Shown here piece after piece: positions 16,708 through 25,561 of a stretch of 64,000 nucleotides of DNA (position 1 is the stretch's first letter; each line of letters opens with the position of its first letter). This stretch comes from Massiliimalia sp050943535 (lineage in GTDB: Bacteria; Bacillota; Clostridia; Oscillospirales; Ruminococcaceae): the NCBI GenBank assembly GCA_050943535.1, contig JBMNPJ010000005.1:124001-188000 (forward strand), given 5' to 3'. The translations under genes were made by a program, and so were the position numbers. The notes under the pieces were generated by a model. It did no database searches, had not been told where the DNA came from, and saw only the letters and a list, made by a program, of their open reading frames with translations.

Positions 16708-17840
16708 TGAAAGAGGTGAATGGCGCAGCACTGCGCACACCGTATTTTTTGGTGGATGAAGAAAAACTGCTTCATAATTTAGCTTTACTTCGTGATGTGA
16801 GTGAGCGTTCCGGTTGTAAAATTTTGCTGGCGCAAAAGGCATTCTCCATGTATCATGTGTATCCTCTGCTTCGGGAGTATCTGGCAGGGACCACTGCCAG
16901 CGGCCTTTATGAAGCGCGTTTAGGGGCAGAACACTTCGGCGGAGAAACCCATGTGTATTCACCGGCCTACACAGAAGATGAAATCGAGCAGCTGCTTTCC
17001 TACGCAGATCATATTGTGTTTAATTCTCCAAAGCAGGTAAAAAAACATGGAGCAAAATGCAAGTCTGCGGGAAAATCCATTGGACTGCGGCTGAATCCTC
17101 AGTGTTCTACCCAGGAAGGACATGCGATTTATGATCCTTGTGCCTCTGGTTCTCGGTTGGGAACGACTCTCGATCAGTTGGATCCGGAGATTGTCCCTAT
17201 GCTGGACGGGTTTCACATGCATACGCTGTGTGAACAGGATTCCGATGCATTGGAAGTAACCGTAAAGGCTTTGGAAGAAAAATTCAGAAAGTTTTTTCAG
17301 GGGAAAAAATGGCTGAATTTAGGGGGCGGTCACCACATTACCCGACCGGACTATGATGTGGAACGCCTGGTTAGGATTGTTCGCCACTTGAGTGATACTT
17401 ACCATCTTCAGGTGTATTTGGAACCGGGAGAAGCGGTGGTGCTCCGTGCAGGATATCTGGTTTCCAGCGTGTTGGAAGTTGTTGAGAATGATATGCAGAT
17501 TGCTATTCTGGATACCTCTGCGGCCTGTCACATGCCGGATGTTTTGGAAATGCCTTATCGTCCTCCGGTGATGGGAAGCGGAGAATGGGGCGAAAAGCCT
17601 TATGCCTATCGTCTGGCTGGTCCTACCTGTCTGGCAGGGGATGTGATTGGGGATTATTCCTTTGATCAACCTTTAAAAGAAGGGGATCAGGTTGTATTTG
17701 AGGATATGGCGCTGTATACCATGGTAAAAACCAATACTTTTAACGGAATGCCCTTGCCGTCCATTGCTTACCGCCGAAAAGACGGAAGCATTCAATTGGT
17801 TCGGGAATTTGGATACGAAGATTTTAAAAACAGATTATAA
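16707..17840 (+). CDS. nspC: Carboxynorspermidine/carboxyspermidine decarboxylase
   Basis: PLP enzyme of the alanine-racemase fold that decarboxylates carboxy(nor)spermidine. It is 377 residues, with PLP lysine K44 in LAQKAFSMYH and a conserved GGGHHIT glycine loop. EPGEAVV and DTSAACHMPDVLEMPYRP, with the acid and cysteine of the other subunit's active site, follow. The start overlaps the dehydrogenase stop. It completes a second spermidine route in an operon that already has speD and speE. Confidence 0.93.
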   Translation: MKEVNGAALRTPYFLVDEEKLLHNLALLRDVSERSGCKILLAQKAFSMYHVYPLLREYLAGTTASGLYEARLGAEHFGGETHVYSPAYTEDEIEQLLSYADHIVFNSPKQVKKHGAKCKSAGKSIGLRLNPQCSTQEGHAIYDPCASGSRLGTTLDQLDPEIVPMLDGFHMHTLCEQDSDALEVTVKALEEKFRKFFQGKKWLNLGGGHHITRPDYDVERLVRIVRHLSDTYHLQVYLEPGEAVVLRAGYLVSSVLEVVENDMQIAILDTSAACHMPDVLEMPYRPPVMGSGEWGEKPYAYRLAGPTCLAGDVIGDYSFDQPLKEGDQVVFEDMALYTMVKTNTFNGMPLPSIAYRRKDGSIQLVREFGYEDFKNRL

Positions 17841-17847
17841 GAAAGAA

Positions 17848-17876
17848 GAAGCCGCCAATGTTTGGCGGCTTCTCAA
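17848..17876 (+). terminator. Hairpin terminator after nspC
   Basis: GAAGCCGCCAA 17848-17858 with TTGGCGGCTTC 17862-17872. The stem is strong, but the following bases (TCAATTTG) are only partly T, so termination may be incomplete. Confidence 0.6.
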
Positions 17877-17907
17877 TTTGTAGATAAAATATATTACAAG
17901 AAAATGG

Positions 17908-18380
17908 TGCACCACCTGGCGGTGGAGCACAGACACTACGTTCGTGTTTTGTCAGTTTTACTACTTAATAGACCTGTAACTGCTTTTGCTTAGGACATGC
18001 AATTTTGATATTGCATTGCAAGAACAGATAAAACTGATTAAAATAACAAAGCCATATCTTCAAACACTACTCCCGAAAGCAGCTATGAGGGGGTTGTAGG
18101 GGGAGTTAAAGCCTTTAGGCGTTCCCACTCCCCCTACAAAGCCGTTCCGGCGTTTGAGGAAGGCTCTTTTCCCCTATTTTCTGGCCTCAGAAAATAGGGC
18201 GCAGGTGCGGGCGACGTCGCCCGCAAATCGGGGCGGTGGACGCTGTCCGCCATAAGCCCACCGGACAGTGCCCGGTGCCAACCGCCTGCGGCACGTACTC
18301 TGTCAGTAAAACGGAAATTATTTGTTATTATTACCAAACTGGCAAAACACGAGCGTAGCGTCATTGGGTGCGGCAACTTG
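17908..18380. repeat. Dispersed intergenic repeat, locus A, with nested hairpins
   Basis: No gene is visible between 17841 and 18575; most of it is repeat. GTGCACCACC/GGTGGAGCAC forms a hairpin at 17908-17930. GACACTACGTTCGTGTTTTG at 17932 onward is an inverted copy of the motif CACGAGCGTAGCGTC at 18348-18362. Between them lie a 13-bp hairpin (TTGTAGGGGGAGT 18094-18106 with ACTCCCCCTACAA 18127-18139), a 12-bp hairpin (CCCTATTTTCTG 18172-18183 with its complement 18188-18199), and an 18-base palindrome (18207-18224). The segments GGACGCTGTCCGCCATAAGC (about 18238) and CGCCTGCGGCACGTACTCTG (18283 onward) recur at the loci near 31.7 kb and 54.4 kb. Confidence 0.8.
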
Positions 18381-18425
18381 CCCCTGTTGGAATACATTTC
18401 CATTGGGGATGGTAACATTTTTGTC

Positions 18426-18455
18426 TTGCAAATAGATGTATAAAAATGGTATAAT
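18426..18455 (+). promoter_or_regulatory. Promoter of the PHP gene
   Basis: TTGCAA 18426-18431, 18-base spacer, TATAAT 18450-18455, just downstream of the repeat of locus A. Confidence 0.7.
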
Positions 18456-18575
18456 AATACTGTTATAATTCATACAATGCAGTAAACAGCTGGATTTTCA
18501 AAAACAAAACGTGGCTTTATCGGGGGCAGACCATGCTCAGAAGATAATGTCAGACAGTTTTCGGGGGTGTTGAAA

Positions 18576-19415
18576 ATGAAAGGCGACTTGCACTGTCATA
18601 CAAAATTGTCAGATGGTTCCGAGGGAATTGAAGAAGTAGTGGCTATGGCAAAGCGAATTGGTCTGGACTTTTTAGCCATTACAGACCATGATACCATCGC
18701 TTCTTTTTCCCGCAGCAAAATTTTAGGAGAACGGTATGGCGTCCAGATTATACCGGGTGTGGAATTCTCCTGTGTGGACAAAAAACGGGGAAGAAAGGTA
18801 CATATGCTCTGCTATCTGCCGGAAAAACCGGATCGTTTAGAAGGGCACTGCATCAAAATCTGTAAACGCAGATATGAAGCGGGAAGTAAAATGCTTCAAA
18901 AAGTGATGCATTATTTTCCCATTACAGTAGAAGATGTCACCAAATATTCCAGTCATAGTACCAGTTTGTATAAACAGCACATTATGCAGGCATTGATGAG
19001 TTATAGTTATGCGACCCGTATGTATGGGGGACTGTATCAGGAATTGTTTAATTCCAAAACAGGGCGGGTTTATGAATCCGTAGAATATCCGGATGTTTAT
19101 GAAGTAATTGATTTGATCCACCAGGCTCAAGGACTGGCTGTACTGGCACATCCTTATGAGTATAACAGTGTGGATTTGATGGATGAACTGGCGGCGGCGC
19201 AGATGATTGATGGGATCGAAGTATACCACAGCCGCTGCGAACAGGCTGATGAAGACCGCTTGATCCAAACAGCCAAAAAGTATGATTTGGTGATGACCGG
19301 CGGTTCGGATTTTCACGGTTCAAATTCTTCTAAGCCCAGTCCGCTGGGAAATCGTTATACACCGCAGGAATCTTTGGACGCGTTGTTTCGGCGCAAAGAT
19401 CAGCGGATGAAATAA
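18576..19415 (+). CDS. PHP-domain phosphoesterase
   Basis: A 279-residue PHP protein. The metal motifs are DLHCHTKLSDG at the N-terminus, ITDHDT near residue 37, LAHPYEY, and a final GSDFHG. The arrangement resembles YciV/RNase AM-type and 3',5'-nucleoside bisphosphate phosphatases (H-x-H, DHDT, GSDFH). The family could act on nucleoside phosphates or RNA 5' ends; sequence alone does not separate these. The start is ATG 18576 with GGGGGTG upstream; GTG 18567 is possible. It is followed at 58 bases by malic enzyme. Confidence 0.82.
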   Translation: MKGDLHCHTKLSDGSEGIEEVVAMAKRIGLDFLAITDHDTIASFSRSKILGERYGVQIIPGVEFSCVDKKRGRKVHMLCYLPEKPDRLEGHCIKICKRRYEAGSKMLQKVMHYFPITVEDVTKYSSHSTSLYKQHIMQALMSYSYATRMYGGLYQELFNSKTGRVYESVEYPDVYEVIDLIHQAQGLAVLAHPYEYNSVDLMDELAAAQMIDGIEVYHSRCEQADEDRLIQTAKKYDLVMTGGSDFHGSNSSKPSPLGNRYTPQESLDALFRRKDQRMK

Positions 19416-19473
19416 GATGATCTCAATACTGGCTGATTTTCAGCACGGTGAAGTAAAAAGGAATGATAAAAAA

Positions 19474-20637
19474 ATGGACGTTAATGAAAAAGCACTGCAA
19501 AAACACGCTGCCTGGAAAGGAAAAATTGAGGTAATTTCCAGAGCTTCTGTGACCAATCGGGAAGAACTTTCTGTTGCTTATACACCAGGGGTAGCAGCAC
19601 CTTGCCTGGAAATTGAAAAAGATCCGGAACTGGCATACCGCTATACCCGGAAAGGAAATTTGGTAGCGGTAATTACCGACGGAACCGCAGTGCTGGGGTT
19701 GGGGGATATTGGTCCTCAGGCAGCAATGCCGGTCATGGAAGGGAAATGCTGCCTTTTTAAAGAATTTGCTGATGTAGATGCAATTCCGCTTTGTGTGGCT
19801 TCTAAAGATGTGGACGAAATTGTCCGCACCATTGAGCTGATTGCCCCCAGTTTCGGAGGAATCAATCTGGAAGATATTTCTGCACCTCGCTGCTTTGAGG
19901 TAGAACGGAAATTAAAAGAAAAACTGGATATTCCTGTATTCCATGACGACCAGCACGGAACTGCTATTATTGTAGGTGCTGCGCTGATTAACAGTGCGAA
20001 ATTGTTAGGGAAAGCACTCAGCGAACTGAAAGTTGTAATTAACGGTGCCGGTGCTGCCGGGATTGCCATTGGAAAATTCCTGCTTTTGTTGGGCGTAGGT
20101 GATATTATCATGTGCGATAAAGACGGTGTTTTGTACCGGGGCGCAGATTATATGAATCCTGCACAGGCAGACATGGCGGACAAGACCAATCGGGAAAACC
20201 GGAAAGGTGTTTTGAAAGACGCTATGGTAGGGGCTGATGTGTTTATTGGAGTATCCCGTCCAAAACTGGTAACTGGCGACATGATTCGTTCTATGAATGA
20301 CAAACCGGTGATTTTTGCTTTGGCAAATCCCACACCGGAAATTTTGCCGGATGAAGCAAAGGCTGCCGGTGCATATATTGTGGGTACTGGACGAAGCGAC
20401 TATCCGAACCAGATCAACAATGTACTGGCTTTCCCAGGAATTTTTAAAGGTGCGCTGGAATCCAGAGCTTCTGATATTACCGATGAAATGAAAGTTTCTG
20501 CAGCTTATGGAATTGCAGGAATTATTTCTGACGAAGAACTTAATCCGGAGTATATTCTGCCGGATGCATTTAATAAACAGGTTGCTGTGAATGTGGCAAA
20601 AGCGGTGGCAGATGCTGCCCGGAATCATCAAAAATAA
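19474..20637 (+). CDS. NAD(P)-dependent malic enzyme
   Basis: Oxidative decarboxylation of malate to pyruvate. With ATG 19474 (AAAAAGG upstream) the product is 387 residues, the short bacterial class. The family signature is FHDDQHGTAIIVGAAL, with the dinucleotide motif INGAGAAGIAIG and the catalytic tyrosine and lysine regions SVAYTPGVAAP and the ITDGTAVLGLGDIG segment. NAD or NADP preference cannot be judged. Upstream in-frame codons to 19417 are not conserved. A strong hairpin terminator follows. Confidence 0.93.
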   Translation: MDVNEKALQKHAAWKGKIEVISRASVTNREELSVAYTPGVAAPCLEIEKDPELAYRYTRKGNLVAVITDGTAVLGLGDIGPQAAMPVMEGKCCLFKEFADVDAIPLCVASKDVDEIVRTIELIAPSFGGINLEDISAPRCFEVERKLKEKLDIPVFHDDQHGTAIIVGAALINSAKLLGKALSELKVVINGAGAAGIAIGKFLLLLGVGDIIMCDKDGVLYRGADYMNPAQADMADKTNRENRKGVLKDAMVGADVFIGVSRPKLVTGDMIRSMNDKPVIFALANPTPEILPDEAKAAGAYIVGTGRSDYPNQINNVLAFPGIFKGALESRASDITDEMKVSAAYGIAGIISDEELNPEYILPDAFNKQVAVNVAKAVADAARNHQK

Positions 20638-20680
20638 TCGTCCCTTTCTAAAAACAGGAACGGTTATCATGAATGTGCAA

Positions 20681-20722
20681 TTACCGGAATCCTGACAAAC
20701 GGGTTCCGGTAAATTTGTTTTT
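20681..20722 (+). terminator. Terminator after malic enzyme
   Basis: TTACCGGAATCC 20681-20692 pairs with GGGTTCCGGTAA 20701-20712 (one mismatch), followed by ATTTGTTTTT. Confidence 0.75.
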
Positions 20723-20738
20723 AAAGGAGGGCAACATC

Positions 20739-21587
20739 TTGGTACAGCGAATTTTATATGTCAGTGATTTGGATGGAACACTGCTGAATTCTCAGACCAG
20801 ACTCAGTGAATTTACCTGCAAAACCATTAACGCTCTGGTAGAACAGGGAATGCTTTTTACCTATGCCACAGCCCGGTCTCTTACTTCGGCGCTTCCGGTT
20901 ACCAAAGGACTTTCCCCGAATATTCCGGTAATTGGCTATAACGGAGTCTTTTTGTTTGATCCTTCGGGAGAGGTGCTGCATTCTGAGCAGTTTTCTCAGC
21001 CACAGATTGATTTTTTAAAACAGTGTTTGGGACAATATTCGGTAGCCCCTTTGGTTTACTCCATTCAAGATGGCAAAGAGCGGGTTTCCTGGATTCAGGG
21101 AACAGAAAACGAGGGGATTCGTTATTATTTAAAAGAACGGCAGGGCGATCCCAGATTTTGTCCGCTGACCGATGCAGAACGGCTGTATGCGGGACAAGTA
21201 TTTTATATTACCTGTATTGGCAATCAGGCACAGTTGTTTCCTGTATATGAGCGGCTGAAAGAACACGCAGAGTATCGGTGTACCTTTCAGCAGGAACTGT
21301 ACCGGCCGGAGTACTGGTGCGAGATTATGCCGCCAAAAGGGACCAAGGCCCATGGGATTTTGCATTTAAAAGAGCGCTGGAACTGCGACAAAGTCGTTTG
21401 TTTTGGAGATGCCATCAACGATATTCCCATGTTTGAAATCGCCGATGAGTGCTATGCAGTATCCAATGGGGTCAATGAGCTGAAAACAATCGCCACAGGG
21501 GTAATTGGCGCCAATGATGAGGATGGTGTTGCCAAATGGCTGTTAAAGCATGCTCAAATTCCTGGAACCAGAGGCACCATTTGGTAA
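20739..21587 (+). CDS. HAD-family hydrolase (Cof-like, type IIB cap)
   Basis: A 282-residue haloacid-dehalogenase-superfamily phosphatase. The nucleophile motif is VSDLDGTLL (D10, D12), motif II is in TYATARSL, the lysine is in PPKGTKAHG, and motif IV is VCFGDAINDIPMF. The cap region of about 100 residues is of the Cof/IIB kind, which hydrolyses sugar phosphates, FMN or other small phosphates. The start is TTG 20739 with AAAGGAGGG at the right distance; upstream codons overlap the terminator. The substrate is unknown. Confidence 0.85.
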   Translation: MVQRILYVSDLDGTLLNSQTRLSEFTCKTINALVEQGMLFTYATARSLTSALPVTKGLSPNIPVIGYNGVFLFDPSGEVLHSEQFSQPQIDFLKQCLGQYSVAPLVYSIQDGKERVSWIQGTENEGIRYYLKERQGDPRFCPLTDAERLYAGQVFYITCIGNQAQLFPVYERLKEHAEYRCTFQQELYRPEYWCEIMPPKGTKAHGILHLKERWNCDKVVCFGDAINDIPMFEIADECYAVSNGVNELKTIATGVIGANDEDGVAKWLLKHAQIPGTRGTIW

Positions 21588-21714
21588 TTTTCAGAATATT
21601 TTCATAGTATTTGAAGATAAATTATGCTATACTGTTTAACGTATGTATGAAATGCGCATAGTGATAACACAATAACTGTAGTATCACAAAAATATAGTAA
21701 CGGAGGAATCTTTC

Positions 21715-22998
21715 ATGTGTGCTTTGAAACGGGAATCCCTGCAGGATGGGATTTATTTCAGCAGCATCTCTGATAAGCGCTTTAAAACCAATCGCATTGC
21801 GATGAATTTTATAGTGCCTTTGTCCCGGGAGACTGCTGCCCAAAATGCTTTGCTGAGCTATTTGATGCGAAAGTCTACCGCAGCATATCCGGATTTTACA
21901 GAATTCAGCCGCTATTTGACAGGACTTTACGGTGCTTATGCAGATGGTTCTGTGGATAAAATGGGGGACAGCCAAGTGGTCACCTTTAGTGTAGGTGCTT
22001 TGGATGACCGCTATACATTAGAGGGGGAACCTTTGACCCAACTGCTCAGCCAGGTGCTGTGTGACATGGTACTGCATCCAGCATTGGAAAACGGACAATT
22101 CCCTGAAAAGGAAATTGCTTTGGAGAAAAACGCTTTGTGCGATACCATCCGCGCAGAGATTAATGATAAGCGGGCTTATGCTGTCAGCCGTGCTTCTGCG
22201 CTGATGTGCCAGGGAGAACCGTTTGGGCTGAGCCGGTACGGCACTGTAGAAGAAGTGATGGCGCTGACCGGACAGCAGCTGATTGACGCATATCATCATT
22301 TACTGGAAACCGCCCGGGTTGAGGTGATTTTTGCAGGAAGCGGATGTGCAGAGACTGCAAAACAGATTGTGGCAGAAGCATTTTCCGGACAGAAACGCTC
22401 TTATCAGCCTGCACCTCAAACAGTTCCTCACTTGCCGGTACAGCAGGTTTTGGAAGAAACCGAAGTGATGGATGTAAACCAGTCCAAAATGGTGCTGGGC
22501 TTTTCTTCTGGTTTGGGAGCAGAATCTTCCTGGATTCCTGCATTTCGTGTTATGACAGCTGTTTTTGGGGGAACCCCTATGTCAAAGCTGTTTTTGAATG
22601 TTCGGGAAAAAATGAGTCTTTGCTATTACTGTGCCGCACGGCCTGACCGTACCAAAGGAATTGTTCGGGTAGACTGCGGTGTGGAAAATGTAAATATCCA
22701 AAAAGCAAGAGCCGAAATTCTCAACCAGTTGGAAGAAATGAAACAGGGAAATATTACAGAGGAAGAAATCAGTCATGCTGTTATGAGCTTAGTCAATTCC
22801 TACAAGACGCTGAATGATTCTAATGTAGCAATATCTGGTCATTATCTGGGAGAAATTCTCACCAATACCATCCGTACACCGGAAGAAGAAGCAGAATTAA
22901 TCCGCGGTGTAACCAAAGAGCAGATTGTAGAGATGGCAAATAAACTTCATCTGGATATTTGCTATGTACTCACAGGAAAAGAAGGGAGTGAGGAATAA
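21715..22998 (+). CDS. yfmF: M16-family peptidase-like protein YfmF
   Basis: A 427-residue M16 zinc-peptidase-fold protein. The position expected for HxxEH lacks it (the region reads NALLSYLMRKSTAAYPDF), so this is the inactive partner, as in M16 pairs where one subunit supplies the R/Y substrate-binding motif. In NCBI nomenclature this pair is tied to EF-P 5-aminopentanol modification; that role is from family knowledge, not seen here. ATG 21715 follows CGGAGGAATC. An extended -10 (TGCTATACT, 21625-21633) could be its promoter. It overlaps yfmH by one base. Confidence 0.87.
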   Translation: MCALKRESLQDGIYFSSISDKRFKTNRIAMNFIVPLSRETAAQNALLSYLMRKSTAAYPDFTEFSRYLTGLYGAYADGSVDKMGDSQVVTFSVGALDDRYTLEGEPLTQLLSQVLCDMVLHPALENGQFPEKEIALEKNALCDTIRAEINDKRAYAVSRASALMCQGEPFGLSRYGTVEEVMALTGQQLIDAYHHLLETARVEVIFAGSGCAETAKQIVAEAFSGQKRSYQPAPQTVPHLPVQQVLEETEVMDVNQSKMVLGFSSGLGAESSWIPAFRVMTAVFGGTPMSKLFLNVREKMSLCYYCAARPDRTKGIVRVDCGVENVNIQKARAEILNQLEEMKQGNITEEEISHAVMSLVNSYKTLNDSNVAISGHYLGEILTNTIRTPEEEAELIRGVTKEQIVEMANKLHLDICYVLTGKEGSEE

Positions 22999-24275
22999 TG
23001 GAACAGCAGATCATTAAAAACGACAAATTAGGGGATCAGTATTATGCTTACCGCCATGAAACCGGTTTGGAAATTCTGCTGTATCCTATGAAAGGATATA
23101 GTTCCTCCTATGCTTTGTTTGGTGCCAAGATCGGCTCCATTGATACTGCATTTAAAACAGAGGAAGACACAGACTACACTGTGGTTCCGGAAGGGGTAGC
23201 TCATTTTTTGGAGCATAAACTGTTTGAAAGCGAAGATGGAGATGCCTTTTCTCTGTTTGCCAAAACTGGTGCCAGTGCCAATGCATTTACTTCTTTTGAA
23301 CGTACCTGTTATCTGTTCAGCACCACTGACAACTTTGAGGAGTCTTTGAAAAGCCTTTTAAAATTTGTGCAGGAGCCTTATTTTACTCAGGCTAACGTGG
23401 AAAAAGAGCAGGGGATTATCGGTCAGGAAATCCGTATGTATGAGGATGATCCGGATTGGCGGGTGCTGTTTAATCTGTTAGGTGCTTTGTATCACAATAA
23501 TCCAGTTCGGATTGATATTGCGGGTACTGCTGACAGCATTGCTAAGATTGATGCGGACTTGCTGTATAAGTGTTATCACACTTTCTATAATTTAAATAAT
23601 ATGGTGCTGGCAGTAGCCGGAAACTTTGATGTAGACAGTGCCGTCAGCATTATTGAAAAGGGTCTGAAACCAGGCAAAAAAGTGACGGTGACTTCCCGGA
23701 TTCCAGAAGAACCGGAAGAAATCAAGACTAGAAGAACAGAACAGAAACTGAGCGTATCCACACCGTTGTTTACCATTGGATACAAAGAAGCGGTGCGCTC
23801 TGGATATGATCTGTTAAAGGCGCAGCTGGCAGCACAGATTATTATGGATGTGGTGGCCGGAGAAACCAGCAGTTTGTACCGGAATATGTATGACAGCGGT
23901 TTGATTAACCAGACCTTTGGATATGAGGCATTTGCCGGACGAGGATATTTTGCCAATTTGTTTGAAGGGGAATCCCGTGATCCGGATCAGGTGTTTGCGT
24001 TGCTGGATCAGGAACTGTCCGCATATCGCAAAAAAGGAATTTCTCAGGAAGAATTTATTCGCTGCAAAAAATCTATGTACGGAAGACTGGTTCGGGCATT
24101 TAATAATGTGGAAGCAGTCGCCAACGGATTGGTTAATTCTTACTTTAGCGGTGTAGGACTGTATGACAACATGAAAGTTGTGGAAGAAATTACACTGGAA
24201 GAAATTAACCAGTATCTGCAGACCATGTTCCAAACTGAAAAAGGTGCTTTGTCTGTGGTTAGTCCGGTAGAATAA
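22998..24275 (+). CDS. yfmH: M16-family zinc peptidase YfmH
   Basis: A 425-residue active M16 peptidase. HFLEH (H69, E72, H73) is the inverted zinc motif, and the third ligand E lies about 75 residues on in the EQGIIGQEIRMYEDDP helix. It is the catalytic partner of the preceding yfmF and is coupled to it by TAATG overlap. M16 pairs form clam-shell dimers that degrade peptides. The next gene is lgt after 116 bases. Confidence 0.92.
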   Translation: MEQQIIKNDKLGDQYYAYRHETGLEILLYPMKGYSSSYALFGAKIGSIDTAFKTEEDTDYTVVPEGVAHFLEHKLFESEDGDAFSLFAKTGASANAFTSFERTCYLFSTTDNFEESLKSLLKFVQEPYFTQANVEKEQGIIGQEIRMYEDDPDWRVLFNLLGALYHNNPVRIDIAGTADSIAKIDADLLYKCYHTFYNLNNMVLAVAGNFDVDSAVSIIEKGLKPGKKVTVTSRIPEEPEEIKTRRTEQKLSVSTPLFTIGYKEAVRSGYDLLKAQLAAQIIMDVVAGETSSLYRNMYDSGLINQTFGYEAFAGRGYFANLFEGESRDPDQVFALLDQELSAYRKKGISQEEFIRCKKSMYGRLVRAFNNVEAVANGLVNSYFSGVGLYDNMKVVEEITLEEINQYLQTMFQTEKGALSVVSPVE

Positions 24276-24391
24276 AATATTTTGGTTTTAAGAAATCCGA
24301 AAATCTTTGACACAATATGTGCCGAAGACTTTGGGTTCCGGGTTTTACCTGGCGGCAGTTTGCCGCCAAATACATAATAGGAAGGAATAGA

Positions 24392-25465
24392 ATGATGAAT
24401 ACAGTAGGTTTCCCAAAACTGGGTTTGGAATTTACCATAGATAAAGTGGCATTTACCATTTTTGGAATTGATATTGCCTGGTATGCAGTAATCATTGCAT
24501 GCGGATTTTTGCTGGCAGTGCTTTACTGTACTGCACGAATGAAAGAATTTGGTCTGGATGCTGACCGGGCAATGGATGCAGTTTTAGTAGGGCTGATCGG
24601 CGGATTGATCGGTGCCAGAGCATATTATGTTATCTTCTCCTGGGATAATTACAAAGACAATTTGATGTCCATTTTTGATACACGTTCCGGTGGACTGGCT
24701 ATTTATGGCGGGATTATCGGCGCATTGCTTTTGGGCGGATTAACCTGTAAACTGCGCAAAGTACGTCTTCGCCCTATGTTTGACGTGGCTTCTTTGGGAT
24801 TTCTGATCGGTCAGTGCATCGGCCGGTGGGGAAATTTTGTCAATGTAGAAGCATATGGTTCTCAGACAGATTCTCTGTTTGGTATGACAGCATCTTCCAT
24901 TGCAGATGGTCCGGTTCATCCTTGCTTTTTGTATGAATCTGTATGGTGCTTGATTGGCTTTATTTTGCTTCATTTCTTTGTAAAACGCCGTAAATTTGAC
25001 GGGGAAATTTTCCTGATGTACGGTATGTGGTATGGATTTGGCAGAATGATTATTGAAGGACTGCGTACAGATAGCCTGTATTGGGGACCATTCCGGGTAT
25101 CACAGATGTTGTCTGCCGCTTTGCTGATCGCTTGCTTTGTAATTTGGCTGACCGTTCGTTCCAGAATTAAACGGAATAACGACCCGAATTATCTGCCGCT
25201 GTACGTGACCACAGAAGAATCAAAAGAGCTGCTCCGTCAGGCAGAAGAAAAGAACAGCAAATCCAAAGCGAAAAAAGGAAAAGAAGAAAAAATTGTGGAA
25301 GAAAGTTTAGAAGAAGGGGTAAAAGTACCTTCTGACGAAGAGATTTCCCGTATGGCTCAGGAACCACAAGGTGATTCTGCAGATGAAGCGGAAAAAACTG
25401 AGACAGAAGATAAAGAAAATCCAGAGCAGGAAGAAACAGAAACAACAAAAGATTCTGTAAAGTAA
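24392..25465 (+). CDS. lgt: Prolipoprotein diacylglyceryl transferase with C-terminal extension
   Basis: Membrane enzyme that attaches diacylglycerol to the lipobox cysteine of prelipoproteins. Seven transmembrane helices are visible, with the Lgt signature GRWGNFVNVEAYG at 144-156 and the conserved YGGIIGA, HPCFLYE and GRMIIEGLRTDSL segments. ATG 24392 follows AGGAAGG; a compact hairpin TGGCGGCA/TGCCGCCA at 24350-24368 precedes it. The enzyme body ends near residue 265. Residues about 272-357 are an unusual K/E/S-rich, probably disordered cytoplasmic tail, so the protein is 357 residues instead of about 260-290. Confidence 0.94.
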   Translation: MMNTVGFPKLGLEFTIDKVAFTIFGIDIAWYAVIIACGFLLAVLYCTARMKEFGLDADRAMDAVLVGLIGGLIGARAYYVIFSWDNYKDNLMSIFDTRSGGLAIYGGIIGALLLGGLTCKLRKVRLRPMFDVASLGFLIGQCIGRWGNFVNVEAYGSQTDSLFGMTASSIADGPVHPCFLYESVWCLIGFILLHFFVKRRKFDGEIFLMYGMWYGFGRMIIEGLRTDSLYWGPFRVSQMLSAALLIACFVIWLTVRSRIKRNNDPNYLPLYVTTEESKELLRQAEEKNSKSKAKKGKEEKIVEESLEEGVKVPSDEEISRMAQEPQGDSADEAEKTETEDKENPEQEETETTKDSVK

Positions 25466-25497
25466 AAAGCCTTAACACTAAAAAAGTGGGATTTAGA

Positions 25498-25529
25498 GAA
25501 TGCCGCAATGTTTTTGTGCGGCATTCTTT
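25498..25529 (+). terminator. Hairpin between lgt and folD
   Basis: GAATGCCGCA 25498-25507 and TGCGGCATTC 25517-25526 form a perfect 10-bp stem followed by only TTTG; probably a partial terminator. Confidence 0.55.
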
Positions 25530-25561
25530 GTATCACCAAGCAATTGAGGAGAGTAAAATAC

